A stretch of DNA of 64,000 nt, from assembly GCA_016705685.1 (NCBI GenBank), contig JADJLB010000002.1, forward strand, positions 124,001 through 188,000. Direction: 5' to 3'. The position numbers and the translations under genes are program-made. The stretch comes from Propionivibrio sp. (lineage in GTDB: Bacteria; Pseudomonadota; Gammaproteobacteria; Burkholderiales; Rhodocyclaceae). Under the pieces are notes generated by a model. That model had not been told where the DNA came from and made no database searches. It was given only the letters and a program-made list of their open reading frames with translations. Shown here piece after piece: positions 26,545 through 35,344 of this stretch. How positions within the stretch are numbered: the first letter of the stretch is position 1; each line of letters starts with the position of its first letter.

Positions 26545-26645
26545 CTTGTATCCTGATTAAGTCTGCGAGCGTGAGTTTAAAGCAAATATCACTCCCGGGA
26601 AAATCTCGTCAGATCAGGAAAAGCGGACGTACGGTCAGTACACAA

Positions 26646-26969
26646 TTATTTTTCGAGTGCTTCGGGAAGCGCTGAAAGTACGGGGGCGGGGGCGATGGCC
26701 TGACCGTTTTCGAGGCGATAGATCCAGGCCAGCAGTTCCGCCACCGCGATGTAGAGCTGCGGCGGAATGCGCTGATCGAGATCGATCTGCATCAGCAGCG
26801 AAACCAATTCCGGTGACTCATGGACATAGATGCCATGCTCACGAGCGCGGGAAATGATCTGCTCGGCGATCAATCCACGTCCTTTGGCAACCACGCGCGG
26901 AGAGAGGTCGGTCTGGCTGTAAGTGAGCGCAACGGCACTTTTCAGCGAGTCACTCTCCGGCTTGGCCAT
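26646..26969 (-). CDS. FhlB-like small homolog of the FlhB cytoplasmic export switch
   Basis: The 107-residue protein resembles only the cytoplasmic C-terminal part of FlhB/YscU export-switch proteins: AVALTYSQTDLSPRVVAKGRGLIAEQIISRAREHGIYVHESPELVSLL matches the region after the FlhB cleavage site. The NPTH autocleavage motif and the membrane part are absent. Such stand-alone copies (FhlB/YlqH type) occur in many flagellated bacteria, and some can partly stand in for the FlhB C-terminus. It overlaps the end of the second FliK-like gene by 20 bp, so the two are coupled. Confidence 0.85.
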   Translation of the reverse strand: MAKPESDSLKSAVALTYSQTDLSPRVVAKGRGLIAEQIISRAREHGIYVHESPELVSLLMQIDLDQRIPPQLYIAVAELLAWIYRLENGQAIAPAPVLSALPEALEK

Positions 26970-28131
26970 CTTGGCTTTCTGTCGTGGCCTCGACCCCCAT
27001 CGCTATCAGCGCCAGACCAGCACCCTCAAGCTGACTGCGTAAAGTCATGCCGGAAGCGCGCATCAGTGCGCGCGTTTCGGTCTTGCCAGCGCTCATGGAC
27101 AGGTTGATCTGCTGGCCCTCCAGCCGAATCCGGGCGTCGATTTCGCCCAGGTTGGGAAGATTCAGATGGACACGCGTTGACCACTTGTTCGACGTTTCCT
27201 CGCCTTCCTGTCCTTGGCGTGCAGCGTCCTGATCGATTTCCCAGCGCATTTGTTGTCCGGGCCAGATTTGTCCTTGCCAGGAAAAATTCTGTGTGGCCAG
27301 TGCTTCCAGTTGCTGCTGTACGAGGTGTTGCGCCGGTGGGGCGACGACTTGTTCCAGCGCCGGAGCTGACGACGGCGTTGACGACTGCGTTGCATTCATC
27401 TTTGCGCCTTCGATCGCCAGGCTCGGCGACTGTACGGCTTCAGCAGCAGGACGAGACGCGGTTGCCGGTGCGCTGGAAATTATGGGGGCATTCTGGTGCG
27501 CTCCGGTAATCGCTTCGTCAACGTTTGCCTGTGCGAATGCAGCCGGTGCGGACAGTTTCCCTTGAGGTTCCTGGAGCAGTGCCGCTTTCGTAAAGCGTCC
27601 TTCGATCCATTCTGCCTGATGCGATTCGTAAAACATGCCACTCTGCGTGATCGCCTGTTTGAGTAAGGGCAGTAGGTCCTGTGCATTGGCGGGCGCAGGG
27701 CTGATCGGCTGGTTGGCGTTCAGCGTCAAAACCGGCGGACCGCCTTTGGTCTCGCGGGCTGCGGAAAAAAGGGTGCTGATCAATTGACCGGTGCGACTCA
27801 GGGTGGTTGATGCTGAGTCAGCCGCAGGCTTGCCGCCATCCCCCTCTCGCCGGGAGACCACGGCCAAGGCGAGTTTGCCGTCGGTTTCGGTCACCTGGAG
27901 TTCGAGCGCATCGCCACTCTTGGCCGAAAAAGGCAAAGCCAGGGTGATACTGCGCTGGTTGATCAACGCCCGATACGTGCCGTTAGGCAGCAAGGACTGT
28001 ATCTCGGCCATGATTTTCTGGCCGACGACAAGCCCTGGAAGCTTGTCGGCAATCTCCTGCGATGGAGCAACCGGTCGCAATGCCGCGTCGGCGGATACCT
28101 GCTGGCGGCTGGCAACATCGGCGGGGATCAT
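26950..28131 (-). CDS. Second FliK-like hook-length control family protein
   Basis: The 393-residue protein has a variable N-terminal two thirds with an OB-like segment (GLVVGQKIMAEIQSLLPNGTYRALI), then an Ala/Gln-rich linker. The C-terminal Flg_hook (FliK C-terminal) domain follows (STRVHLNLPNLGEIDARIRLEGQQINLSMSAG and MTLRSQLEGAGLALIAMGVE). The true fliK is at 16038-17042, so this is a paralog. It overlaps the start of fliT and the FhlB-like gene. A FliK-like ruler beside an FlhB-like switch mirrors the normal FliK-FlhB partnership; whether it works in hook control is unknown. Confidence 0.8.
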   Translation of the reverse strand: MIPADVASRQQVSADAALRPVAPSQEIADKLPGLVVGQKIMAEIQSLLPNGTYRALINQRSITLALPFSAKSGDALELQVTETDGKLALAVVSRREGDGGKPAADSASTTLSRTGQLISTLFSAARETKGGPPVLTLNANQPISPAPANAQDLLPLLKQAITQSGMFYESHQAEWIEGRFTKAALLQEPQGKLSAPAAFAQANVDEAITGAHQNAPIISSAPATASRPAAEAVQSPSLAIEGAKMNATQSSTPSSAPALEQVVAPPAQHLVQQQLEALATQNFSWQGQIWPGQQMRWEIDQDAARQGQEGEETSNKWSTRVHLNLPNLGEIDARIRLEGQQINLSMSAGKTETRALMRASGMTLRSQLEGAGLALIAMGVEATTESQDGQAGE

Positions 28132-28454
28132 TTCGTCTCTGGACTGCCTGCCGGCATTGACAGTGTGGTCGAATTGGCCTGATCAAAAGCAGCCAGAAGC
28201 GTGGCGGTGTGTTCGAGCCAAGGACTGGCGTGGTCGGTGATTTCGTTGTGGAATGCCAGCATTTCTTCGATCAGCCGGGCCACTGGCTGTCTGTCCTGTA
28301 CTGGTATGGAGGTTAAGGTCTCGGGTGAGATTTCAAGAAGCGCATCCCGTGCTGCGCCAGCAGCGGTCAAGGCTTCCCAGTCTTGAGCGCGCGCGGCCTC
28401 AAGCATGCGGCGTGTTAGTTGGGTTGCGGACTGGTATCTTTCCAGTACGGACAT
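28128..28454 (-). CDS. fliT: FliT-like flagellar export chaperone
   Basis: The 108-residue helical protein starts MSVLERYQSATQLTRRMLEAARAQDWEAL, the usual FliT pattern in which DW precedes the second helix. It ends in a less conserved tail. FliT binds the filament cap FliD and, in enterics, FlhDC. Position right after fliS and fliD supports the call more than sequence does. I start at the ATG at 28454, since an upstream frame would run into fliS. The stop overlaps the next gene as ATGA. Confidence 0.75.
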   Translation of the reverse strand: MSVLERYQSATQLTRRMLEAARAQDWEALTAAGAARDALLEISPETLTSIPVQDRQPVARLIEEMLAFHNEITDHASPWLEHTATLLAAFDQANSTTLSMPAGSPETK

Positions 28455-28461
28455 GGCGGTT

Positions 28462-28869
28462 TCAGGCGGCCAGCTCTTTACCCGGCGCAATCTGAGCCCA
28501 AGCGCCATGCAGCTCGCGTAACAGTTGAGTAACTTCATCCAGGGCTGCTGCATTGTTCTTCATGTTGGCCCACAGCAGGCGCCTTGCCATGTAGTCGTAA
28601 AGCGCACCCAGCTTGATCGTCAAATCACCGCCTGCCTCATGATCAAGGCTGGCATTCAGGCCGTTGGTAATAATGTCGATCGCCTTGGAAATCGAACTGC
28701 CTTTCTCGGCGATATTGCCTTGCGTCATGTGCATCTTCCCCACCGAAATCGCCAGTTCCGCACCTTCAAAAAGGAGCAGGATCAATTTATGCGGGTCAGC
28801 GGTAGGTACTGCAGTCTCTATACCAACGCTGGCATACGCGGCGGCCGGACTGCGGGGTGAGCCGAACAT
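28462..28869 (-). CDS. fliS: FliS, flagellin export chaperone
   Basis: FliS (135 residues) binds the C-terminus of flagellin and prevents polymerisation in the cytoplasm. The family signature is clear: AAYASVGIETAVPTADPHKLILLLFEGA near the start, GGDLTIKLGALYDYMARRLLWAN in the middle, and LLRELHGAWAQI near the end. Its length is typical. It starts 15 bp after fliD. Confidence 0.95.
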   Translation of the reverse strand: MFGSPRSPAAAYASVGIETAVPTADPHKLILLLFEGAELAISVGKMHMTQGNIAEKGSSISKAIDIITNGLNASLDHEAGGDLTIKLGALYDYMARRLLWANMKNNAAALDEVTQLLRELHGAWAQIAPGKELAA

Positions 28870-28884
28870 AAATGGTTCTCCTTG

Positions 28885-30264
28885 CTACTTGTAGTTGATG
28901 AGTGATGCGAGTCCAGCCAGCTGTTGCGTCAGGCTGGCACTTGTCGATTGCAGTTTTGATAGCTGCACGTCAAGCGCTGTGAATTGACGACGGTAATTGC
29001 TTTCGATTTTCTGCAACCTCAACGTCCATTCATCTCTGCGCTTGGTGATCTCCTTGACCGACGTGTTAATGCCATCGATTCGAGCCGAGACCGGGCCGCC
29101 CGCGGATACCAACCCGGATGCGGTGGCCTTGAATTTGGTGCCTATGCTGGCAACCAGGGTAGCTACACCGGCAAAATCGCTGGTGATGGCTGCGGTGAGT
29201 TTGCTGGAGTCGAGTTTGAGTGACCCATCGGTTTGCACGCTCACGCCAAGATCGGATAGCAGTTGCAGGTCGGGATTGCTGCCGCCGTTCGCGCTAAATA
29301 GCGTGTTACGCAGTTGAGTTTGTGCGGAGCGCAGCGTTGCGTCGCCAGTCAGGGTTGACGCTTTCTTGGTCGCCGCGTCGTAGTTACCCAGATTCTTCAT
29401 CACAACAACCGCATCGTTGTACGCCTTGATGAACGCATTCAGGCTGTTGGCGATGGCCCCGTTGCTCTTGCTGATGGTCAGGGTTGTCGGGCCGACATCC
29501 TCTTTGAGTAAATTAAGCGACAAACCGGAGATTGCTGTTGTAATCGAGTTCGTCTGACTGGTAACCGGTATGCCGTTGATCGTGACCGAAGCGTCTGTTG
29601 CATCCTGTTGCTGAACCCAACTGTTGTTTGCGCCTGGTGGCGCGTAATCAAAGAAATCGAATTCCGTACCGACTCCCGTATTGGTGCCGGTGACTGTAAT
29701 CATGTTGACATCGCCCGAGTTCTTGGCGGTAAAGATCAGGAAATCATTGGTGCCGTCATTGATGATCGAAGCGGATACGCCAGCACCGGATGCATTGATT
29801 GAGTCACTAATATCGGACAGCGTTGCGTTTGCAGCAATATTGACCGTTACGGCCGAACCGGTCCCGACAGTGATGCTTAACGTGCCGGCTTCGGCGGATG
29901 AGACAAAGCCTGATTTGCTGATTTGGTGCGCATGCGCGAGGACAATGTTCGAAAGCGAGTAATTGCCTGCAGCGACACTGTTGGTCGCACTTGCCGTCGC
30001 CAGGGTGTTGTCGGCAACCGTAGCGCTGGTCGATGTGTACTTGTCAGCGGGGGTGGTGCCGGTAGGCGGAACCAGTGTTTCCGATACGGTTTGCAGTGCT
30101 GATAGCGCGCCTTTCAGGGAACCTAATGCTGATATCTTGGCTTGGAAACTGGCTTCTTTCTGGTTCAGAATCAGCACGGGTCGCTGCTCAACGGTCATGA
30201 GCTGGCTGATCAGTGAATTGATGTCCAGGCCGGAGCCTATGCCGGGAGAAGAAAGAGTAGCCAT
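28885..30264 (-). CDS. fliD: FliD, flagellar filament cap
   Basis: FliD (459 residues) caps the filament and guides flagellin folding. The N-terminal FliD domain is evident (MATLSSPGIGSGLDINSLISQLMTVEQRPVLIL), as is the C-terminal domain (KEITKRRDEWTLRLQKIESNYRRQFTALDVQLSKLQSTSASLTQQLAGL). The central part is variable and exposed. It heads the fliDST-fliK2-fhlB run. The 82 bp upstream contain repeated AATCGT half-sites but no clear promoter that I can assign. Confidence 0.95.
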   Translation of the reverse strand: MATLSSPGIGSGLDINSLISQLMTVEQRPVLILNQKEASFQAKISALGSLKGALSALQTVSETLVPPTGTTPADKYTSTSATVADNTLATASATNSVAAGNYSLSNIVLAHAHQISKSGFVSSAEAGTLSITVGTGSAVTVNIAANATLSDISDSINASGAGVSASIINDGTNDFLIFTAKNSGDVNMITVTGTNTGVGTEFDFFDYAPPGANNSWVQQQDATDASVTINGIPVTSQTNSITTAISGLSLNLLKEDVGPTTLTISKSNGAIANSLNAFIKAYNDAVVVMKNLGNYDAATKKASTLTGDATLRSAQTQLRNTLFSANGGSNPDLQLLSDLGVSVQTDGSLKLDSSKLTAAITSDFAGVATLVASIGTKFKATASGLVSAGGPVSARIDGINTSVKEITKRRDEWTLRLQKIESNYRRQFTALDVQLSKLQSTSASLTQQLAGLASLINYK

Positions 30265-30346
30265 ATGAATCCTTTTGCGACAACGCGCGAATCGTTAAGC
30301 CAACTCTACACTGTTAGCACGATTCGTTCCATAAATCGTAAACCGG

Positions 30347-30715
30347 TCAGGCTTTCTGACGTATCAGCAGTCCTTGCAGGCGATCCAGTGCACGGGCTAT
30401 CTCCAGCATTTCCTCAGAGGGTATCTGGCGAATCAATTCATTCGTAGAGCTATCGACGACCTTAATGACTGTTTTCCCGGTTGAATCGTCCATGCTGAAC
30501 TCCAAGCTGCCAGACATTGGACGGACGAATTGCTGCACAGATCTGACAGCGGTTTCGAGTTGCTGTTTTTGTTCGGCCGGTGCGCTTGCCGGAACCGGGC
30601 GGCTGGAAACCGCCTCGGCAGGTGCGCCACGTTCCGGCAGTGGCGCGTCGGCAGCTTGTACTGCTGCGGCAGCTTGAGCAACTGGTGTTTGCAAGCTAAT
30701 CGATTGGATAGACAT
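30347..30715 (-). CDS. flaG: FlaG, flagellar filament length/regulation protein
   Basis: FlaG (122 residues) has an Ala/Pro-rich start and a conserved C-terminal half: SLEFSMDDSTGKTVIKVVDSSTNELIRQIPSEEMLEIARALDRL. In Pseudomonas and Campylobacter FlaG influences filament length or adhesion. I use the ATG at 30715 (MSIQSISLQTP), preceded by AGGAG; the longer upstream reading lacks a ribosome site. It lies between fliC and fliD, the classical flaG position. Confidence 0.92.
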   Translation of the reverse strand: MSIQSISLQTPVAQAAAAVQAADAPLPERGAPAEAVSSRPVPASAPAEQKQQLETAVRSVQQFVRPMSGSLEFSMDDSTGKTVIKVVDSSTNELIRQIPSEEMLEIARALDRLQGLLIRQKA

Positions 30716-30793
30716 GACATGCTCCTGATTTGATACGCCGAGGGCGCGGAGCGTCTCCGCCACCGCGCCCACCGGACTTTGGCGCTAAGTTGT

Positions 30794-32308
30794 TTAGCCG
30801 CGAAGCAGCGACAACACGTTGTTGGGCAGGGCGTTTGCCTGGCCCAGCATGGCAATACCGGACTGCTGCAGAATCTGCGCGCGGGTCAGGTTGGCCGTTT
30901 CCTGTGCGAAGTCAGTATCCTGAATCCGGCTACGCGCGGCGGAGAGGTTCTCCGACGTTGCCGAAAGACTGGAGGTCACCGACTCGAAACGGTTCTGAAT
31001 GGCGCCGAAGGTGCTGCGCAGGGAACTGACTGCGCTCAGAGCTGAATCGATTCGCTGTATCGTGTTGTTTGCAGCGGTGACCGTCAGAACATTGGCAGAG
31101 GAGATCGTTACCGCATCCTTGGCAATTGTGGTGGTGGCAGCCGCAAACCCCATGATGAGGCCATCGCCTGTGATCGTGATGTCTTCAAGGGCACTTAAGG
31201 TGAGCGTTCCGCCATTCACTGCGGCGGCGGTCGCGCTGTTGTTGCCGGCTTGAGCAACCGTGCCCAACGTGCCATCCCGAAACACCACGCCATTGACGGT
31301 ACTGTTGCCGCCTGCACCGGCAATGACGCCTGCTGCCGGACCGACTGTAATGTCTTGGCCGACGGCGATGTCGCGACCATCCGCTGCGGTGAGGCGTAGA
31401 TTGGCGCCGCTCAACGCGGCAGTTACGCCGGTCGTCGATTGATTGGCGTTGATCGCGTCGGTGATTTGCTGGGCAGTAATGGCGGTAGATGCATCCGTGG
31501 CGGCAGCGTAGATGGCTACGCCGTTAATCATGAGGCTGTAGGTATCCGTTGCGGAACCGCCCACCGTGCTGATAGTGAATTCAACGTTGTTTGTTGCCGT
31601 TGCGGTCAGGCCGGGCACGGCGGCGGCATTGATGGCCAGGGCTTTTGCGTAGGCACTGCCAACCGACTGACCATTTTGCGTACCGATAGTCGAGGCGGCG
31701 ACGGTTGTTGTTGCGCCAGTCCCCACCTTGATCGTGCCTGCGCCGGTGAGCGCCGCTACGGTTACCTCTGACGAGGACGTTCCAGTTGCAAGTGCGCCGA
31801 GAGCGTTCGTGCGCATACTCGTGGACAGGCCAATCGAGATCGTTTCGCCGACGTTCGCACCCACCTGGAAAGTGGCGCTGCCGAAGGTGCCGTCGAGAAT
31901 CTTCTGGCTGTTGAAGGAGGTTTGGGTGGCTGTACGATCGATTTCTGCCAGCCGTTGCTGAACTTCCAGGTCCAGGGCCGCGCGGTCGGATGAGCTGTTG
32001 GTCGCGTTGGCGGACTGAACGGCCAGTTCGCGAATACGCTGCAGGTTCGACGTTACCTCGGCCAGCGCGCCTTCGCCCGTTTGTGCCAGGGAGACGCCGT
32101 CGTTGGCGTTACGGATCGCCTGGTTCAAGCCGCGAATCTGGGTGGTGAAGCGTTCCGAAATGGCCAGGCCGGCGGCGTCGTCCTTGGCGCTGTTGATACG
32201 CAGGCCAGAGGAAAGGCGTTGCAGGGACACGGACAGAGCCGTTTGCGACATGTTCAGATTACGTTGCGCATTCAGCGACGAGATGTTGGTGTTAATTACT
32301 TGGGGCAT
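30794..32308 (-). CDS. fliC: Flagellin FliC
   Basis: Flagellin (504 residues) polymerises into the filament. The N-terminal D0/D1 region is highly conserved ([42 protein letters not shown], residues 1-140). So is the C-terminal D1/D0 ([45 protein letters not shown]). The centre (about residues 165-405) is Thr/Ser/Ala-rich and would form the exposed surface, where glycosylation usually occurs. An AGGAG site precedes the ATG. A glycosyltransferase fusion gene lies divergently upstream. Confidence 0.97.
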   Translation of the reverse strand: MPQVINTNISSLNAQRNLNMSQTALSVSLQRLSSGLRINSAKDDAAGLAISERFTTQIRGLNQAIRNANDGVSLAQTGEGALAEVTSNLQRIRELAVQSANATNSSSDRAALDLEVQQRLAEIDRTATQTSFNSQKILDGTFGSATFQVGANVGETISIGLSTSMRTNALGALATGTSSSEVTVAALTGAGTIKVGTGATTTVAASTIGTQNGQSVGSAYAKALAINAAAVPGLTATATNNVEFTISTVGGSATDTYSLMINGVAIYAAATDASTAITAQQITDAINANQSTTGVTAALSGANLRLTAADGRDIAVGQDITVGPAAGVIAGAGGNSTVNGVVFRDGTLGTVAQAGNNSATAAAVNGGTLTLSALEDITITGDGLIMGFAAATTTIAKDAVTISSANVLTVTAANNTIQRIDSALSAVSSLRSTFGAIQNRFESVTSSLSATSENLSAARSRIQDTDFAQETANLTRAQILQQSGIAMLGQANALPNNVLSLLRG

Positions 32309-32369
32309 TTTGTTTCTCCTATCTCTTCCAATTGACTTTGGGTTCCCGTCCTACTTGCCTCGCGGCGTT

Positions 32370-32396
32370 CTGTCGGCCCGTTATGTGTTGTGATAA
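32370..32396 (-). promoter_or_regulatory. Possible sigma-28 promoter for fliC
   Basis: On the minus strand TTAT, 15 bases, then GCCGACAG. The -10 half is close to the FliA consensus GCCGATAA; the -35 half matches TAAA only in part. It lies about 60 bp upstream of the fliC ATG, a reasonable position. The rest of the 332-bp gap to the next gene (32397-32640) shows no other element that I can name. Confidence 0.4.
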
Positions 32397-32640
32397 TTCG
32401 CTTACGACTTCTATTACGACCAACTGATTGAGAACTTTAGCCATTTCTTCAGTGGGCCGTGTAAGCGCTTTACGGCAGCTCTTCTGGAGACTTTAGGTTC
32501 GGCGGATCTGGAGAGGCAATCGCTTCTTGATCGTTCGCCGGTTTCAGTTATTGGCGTCCCATGACTTGCTCTCTTATGTCAGAATCGTTCAGGAAACAGG
32601 TTTTCATCTGCCTGCTGTGTGAAGTATTCAGGACAAGCAA

Positions 32641-35307
32641 ATGCGTAGAGACTCCAACCAGGCTTTACAAGAGAGCTTTCTGGTGGCTAAAGAATGCCAT
32701 CAACGGGGGGATCTGGTTGGCGCCGAAGCAATCTATAGCCGTTTGCTGGTTCTCGATCCGGCCGATAGCGAAGTGCTTTATCTTTTAGGCTATCTGAAGG
32801 CAAACAAGGGCGAAATGGATGTGGGGCTCGAGTGTCTGAGCCTGGCGCACCAATTGACTCCCGACAATCCTCAGATTCCATACACCATGGGTGTTGTGCT
32901 CCAAGAGGCCGGCAAGTTGGCGGAGGCCGTAGATGCATACCAGAAAGTCGTGGCAATTGATCGCCGTCACGTGGCGGCTTGGGAGAACCTGTCAGCGGCG
33001 TTCTATGACCAGGAGGACTATGCCTCGGGGTTGGCTGCAGCCGAGAAGGTGCTGGCCTTCAATCGAGAGTCGCCGCTGGCGATCCGTGCGGCGGCCAATT
33101 GCCTGACCGCCCTTGGTCGGCGTGCCGAGGCGCTGGAAGTCCTCGATACGGGGGTAAAGTATCATCCAGCGCTTCCGGACCTGCGGATTCACCGCTCTTG
33201 GGAGTTGATGGCCAACGGGCGGTTTGCCGAGGCGTGGCCTGAACTGGAGTGGCGCCATGCGCGCCGGGGGCGGGCTGATACGCCTCCGCGATCCGTGCCC
33301 TATCCGCGCTGGAACGGCGAGCCGGCGGCGGGAAAGACCATCCTTATCTATGGCGAGCAGGGCGTCGGCGACGAGATCATGTACGCGCCTTACGTGCTCG
33401 GCCTTGTTCGGGCGGGAGCCAGATGCGTCTTTGAGTGCGACCGAAGGCTGGAGCGTTTGTTCGCAAAGGCGTTTCCGGATTGCCTGATCATGCGTCGCGA
33501 AAATCGCGATCAGATTCCCTGGCATTCCCGATTGCCCGAGATCGACTACTGTATTTCCGCAATGAGTTTGCCCTTGTATTTCTCACATCCTTTGAATCGG
33601 GGTTCCTTTCTCCAGGCCGATTCTGGGCGCACCGAGTATTGGCGTAGGCGCCTGCAGGAATCGAGTGCAGGACCGAAAATCGGCGTTTCCTGGCGTGGTG
33701 GAGCCAACGCCAAGGTGCGAGGAATTCGTTCAATTCCGGAACATATCTTTGGCGAATTGATTGACGCAAAGGCTACATACGTCTCGCTACAGTATGGCGC
33801 CTCGCGCGCAGAGGCCGCGGCGGTGGCGCCCGAGCTGCTGCATTTTTCCGAGATCGATCCGTTGACTGATCTTGATGATTTCGTGGCGCTGGTTGCAGCA
33901 CTCGATGCGGTAGTCTCGATTGACAATTCGACCGTGCATTTTGCCGGTGCCCTGGGCGTCAGGACGCTGTTGCTGTTGCCCGTCTATTCGGAGTGGCGCT
34001 GGGGAAATCAGCCTTCAGGGATTTCACCCTGGTATGAATCTCTTGAGTTCATCCGCCAGAAGGATGCCTCTGAGCAGGGCTGGCGCGATCTGCTAGAAGA
34101 AGCCCGGCTCTGGCTGGCTGATAACAGCCGTTTAGAGCCGGAAACATCTGATGGCGAGATGCCGGCCTTACAAAAAGAGCCGGCAGAGGTCATTTCAAAG
34201 CCGATAAAGGAAGGTCGCTCGGCATTGTTGCTTGGTGACACGAATTATTGGTATCACTGGGGGTGTTCCTGTACTAGCCTTGGTTTGCATGAGGGCCTTC
34301 GTTCCCGGTTTGAGGAAATCAGCGTTTTGCCCTTGCCGCGCCTGTTGTCCGGGTGCCCGGTTCCGTCCGGGGTGGAGAGCCTCGATTCCGATGATTTCTT
34401 CAGGCAGTTCAGCCAGTCTTGCCCCGATATCCTGTCAGCGATTACGGCGGTCGATTGCGTAGTGGTCAATGGTGAAGGGTCGATTCACGGAGCCGGTCCG
34501 CTACCCCTACTGTTGCTGTATATCGCTTATATGGCCAAAAGGCGTTTCAATAAGCAGGTTGCGGTAGTTAATCATTCCTGCTACCCCGGCGATGCGTCAA
34601 CACCGGTGGGGGTGGGTGGTGTCAGCGATTACTACGCGAGGGTGTACAGCGCTCTGGATTTGGCCGTAGTGCGTGAAGGTCTTAGTCTGGCTAACGCCTC
34701 GCTCTTTGCGGGTAAGGTTTCCCTTGGTTTCGATTGCCTTCCTCTTTTTCTCGAAAAGCACCGGCAACAGGCGTGTGTGCGGCAGCGAAAGCTGGTGTTT
34801 GGCGGTTCGGTATCCTGGTCGCCGGCGATGGTCAATTGCTTTGCCGATCTGGCGAAATGGGCGGCGGACGAAGGCTACGCTATCGAGATCCTCAGCGGTG
34901 CCAAGGCGTTTCTTGCCTCGGATGAAATAGGGTTTGTCGAGCAGATGGTTCGCGCACTGGAGGCGCGGAAAGTCGCGCATGTGCTGCATTTCCCTCCCAG
35001 CGAGATGGCCTGGCTGGACGGGATAGGAACAGCTGCGCTCGTCGTTTCAGGGCGCTTCCACTATTCGATAGCGGCAGCCTTTCAGCAGGTGCCGTTTCTC
35101 GTGGCCGAAAGCAACACTCTGAAAATCGCCGGGTTGCTTTCCGAGTTGGAGATCGAGTCGGCACTTGTGGGCCTGCCACGAGAACAATACCGCTCGGTTG
35201 TCGAGAAAGCTAAGCAACTTCTTCTGGGCGGCAGTGCCGGCCTGGTTGAGCCGGAACATCTCGCTGAAATGCGCCGGCGGGCAAGATTGAATTTTTCTTC
35301 GCTGTAG
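32641..35307 (+). CDS. TPR-glycosyltransferase fused to polysaccharide pyruvyl transferase-like domain
   Basis: This 888-residue protein has three parts. Residues 1-205 are tetratricopeptide repeats (for example AEAIYSRLLVLDPADSEVLYLLG). Residues 225-495 form a GT-B type domain of the TPR-linked glycosyltransferase class (TILIYGEQGVGDEIMYAPYV; SIDNSTVHFAGALGVRTLLLLP; EWRWG). Residues 525-885 resemble polysaccharide pyruvyl transferase (NGEGSIHGAG at 610-619, VVREG at 676-680, GRFHYSIAAAF at 804-814, NTLKIAGLL at 825-833). The gene is divergent from fliC, so it likely modifies flagellin with a sugar that may carry a pyruvyl or related group. The order and fusion are seen directly; substrate and target are inferred. 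Confidence 0.75.
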   Translation: MRRDSNQALQESFLVAKECHQRGDLVGAEAIYSRLLVLDPADSEVLYLLGYLKANKGEMDVGLECLSLAHQLTPDNPQIPYTMGVVLQEAGKLAEAVDAYQKVVAIDRRHVAAWENLSAAFYDQEDYASGLAAAEKVLAFNRESPLAIRAAANCLTALGRRAEALEVLDTGVKYHPALPDLRIHRSWELMANGRFAEAWPELEWRHARRGRADTPPRSVPYPRWNGEPAAGKTILIYGEQGVGDEIMYAPYVLGLVRAGARCVFECDRRLERLFAKAFPDCLIMRRENRDQIPWHSRLPEIDYCISAMSLPLYFSHPLNRGSFLQADSGRTEYWRRRLQESSAGPKIGVSWRGGANAKVRGIRSIPEHIFGELIDAKATYVSLQYGASRAEAAAVAPELLHFSEIDPLTDLDDFVALVAALDAVVSIDNSTVHFAGALGVRTLLLLPVYSEWRWGNQPSGISPWYESLEFIRQKDASEQGWRDLLEEARLWLADNSRLEPETSDGEMPALQKEPAEVISKPIKEGRSALLLGDTNYWYHWGCSCTSLGLHEGLRSRFEEISVLPLPRLLSGCPVPSGVESLDSDDFFRQFSQSCPDILSAITAVDCVVVNGEGSIHGAGPLPLLLLYIAYMAKRRFNKQVAVVNHSCYPGDASTPVGVGGVSDYYARVYSALDLAVVREGLSLANASLFAGKVSLGFDCLPLFLEKHRQQACVRQRKLVFGGSVSWSPAMVNCFADLAKWAADEGYAIEILSGAKAFLASDEIGFVEQMVRALEARKVAHVLHFPPSEMAWLDGIGTAALVVSGRFHYSIAAAFQQVPFLVAESNTLKIAGLLSELEIESALVGLPREQYRSVVEKAKQLLLGGSAGLVEPEHLAEMRRRARLNFSSL

Positions 35308-35344
35308 GCTTCGGATTCGGAAAATACATGGAGTTTAGATTGAA

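Noticed and set aside
30265-30346. Sigma-54 promoter for fliD
   Set aside because: A GG and a GC element are present on the minus strand, but the spacing is 11 rather than 10 and the flanks do not match. Sigma-54 spacing is strict.
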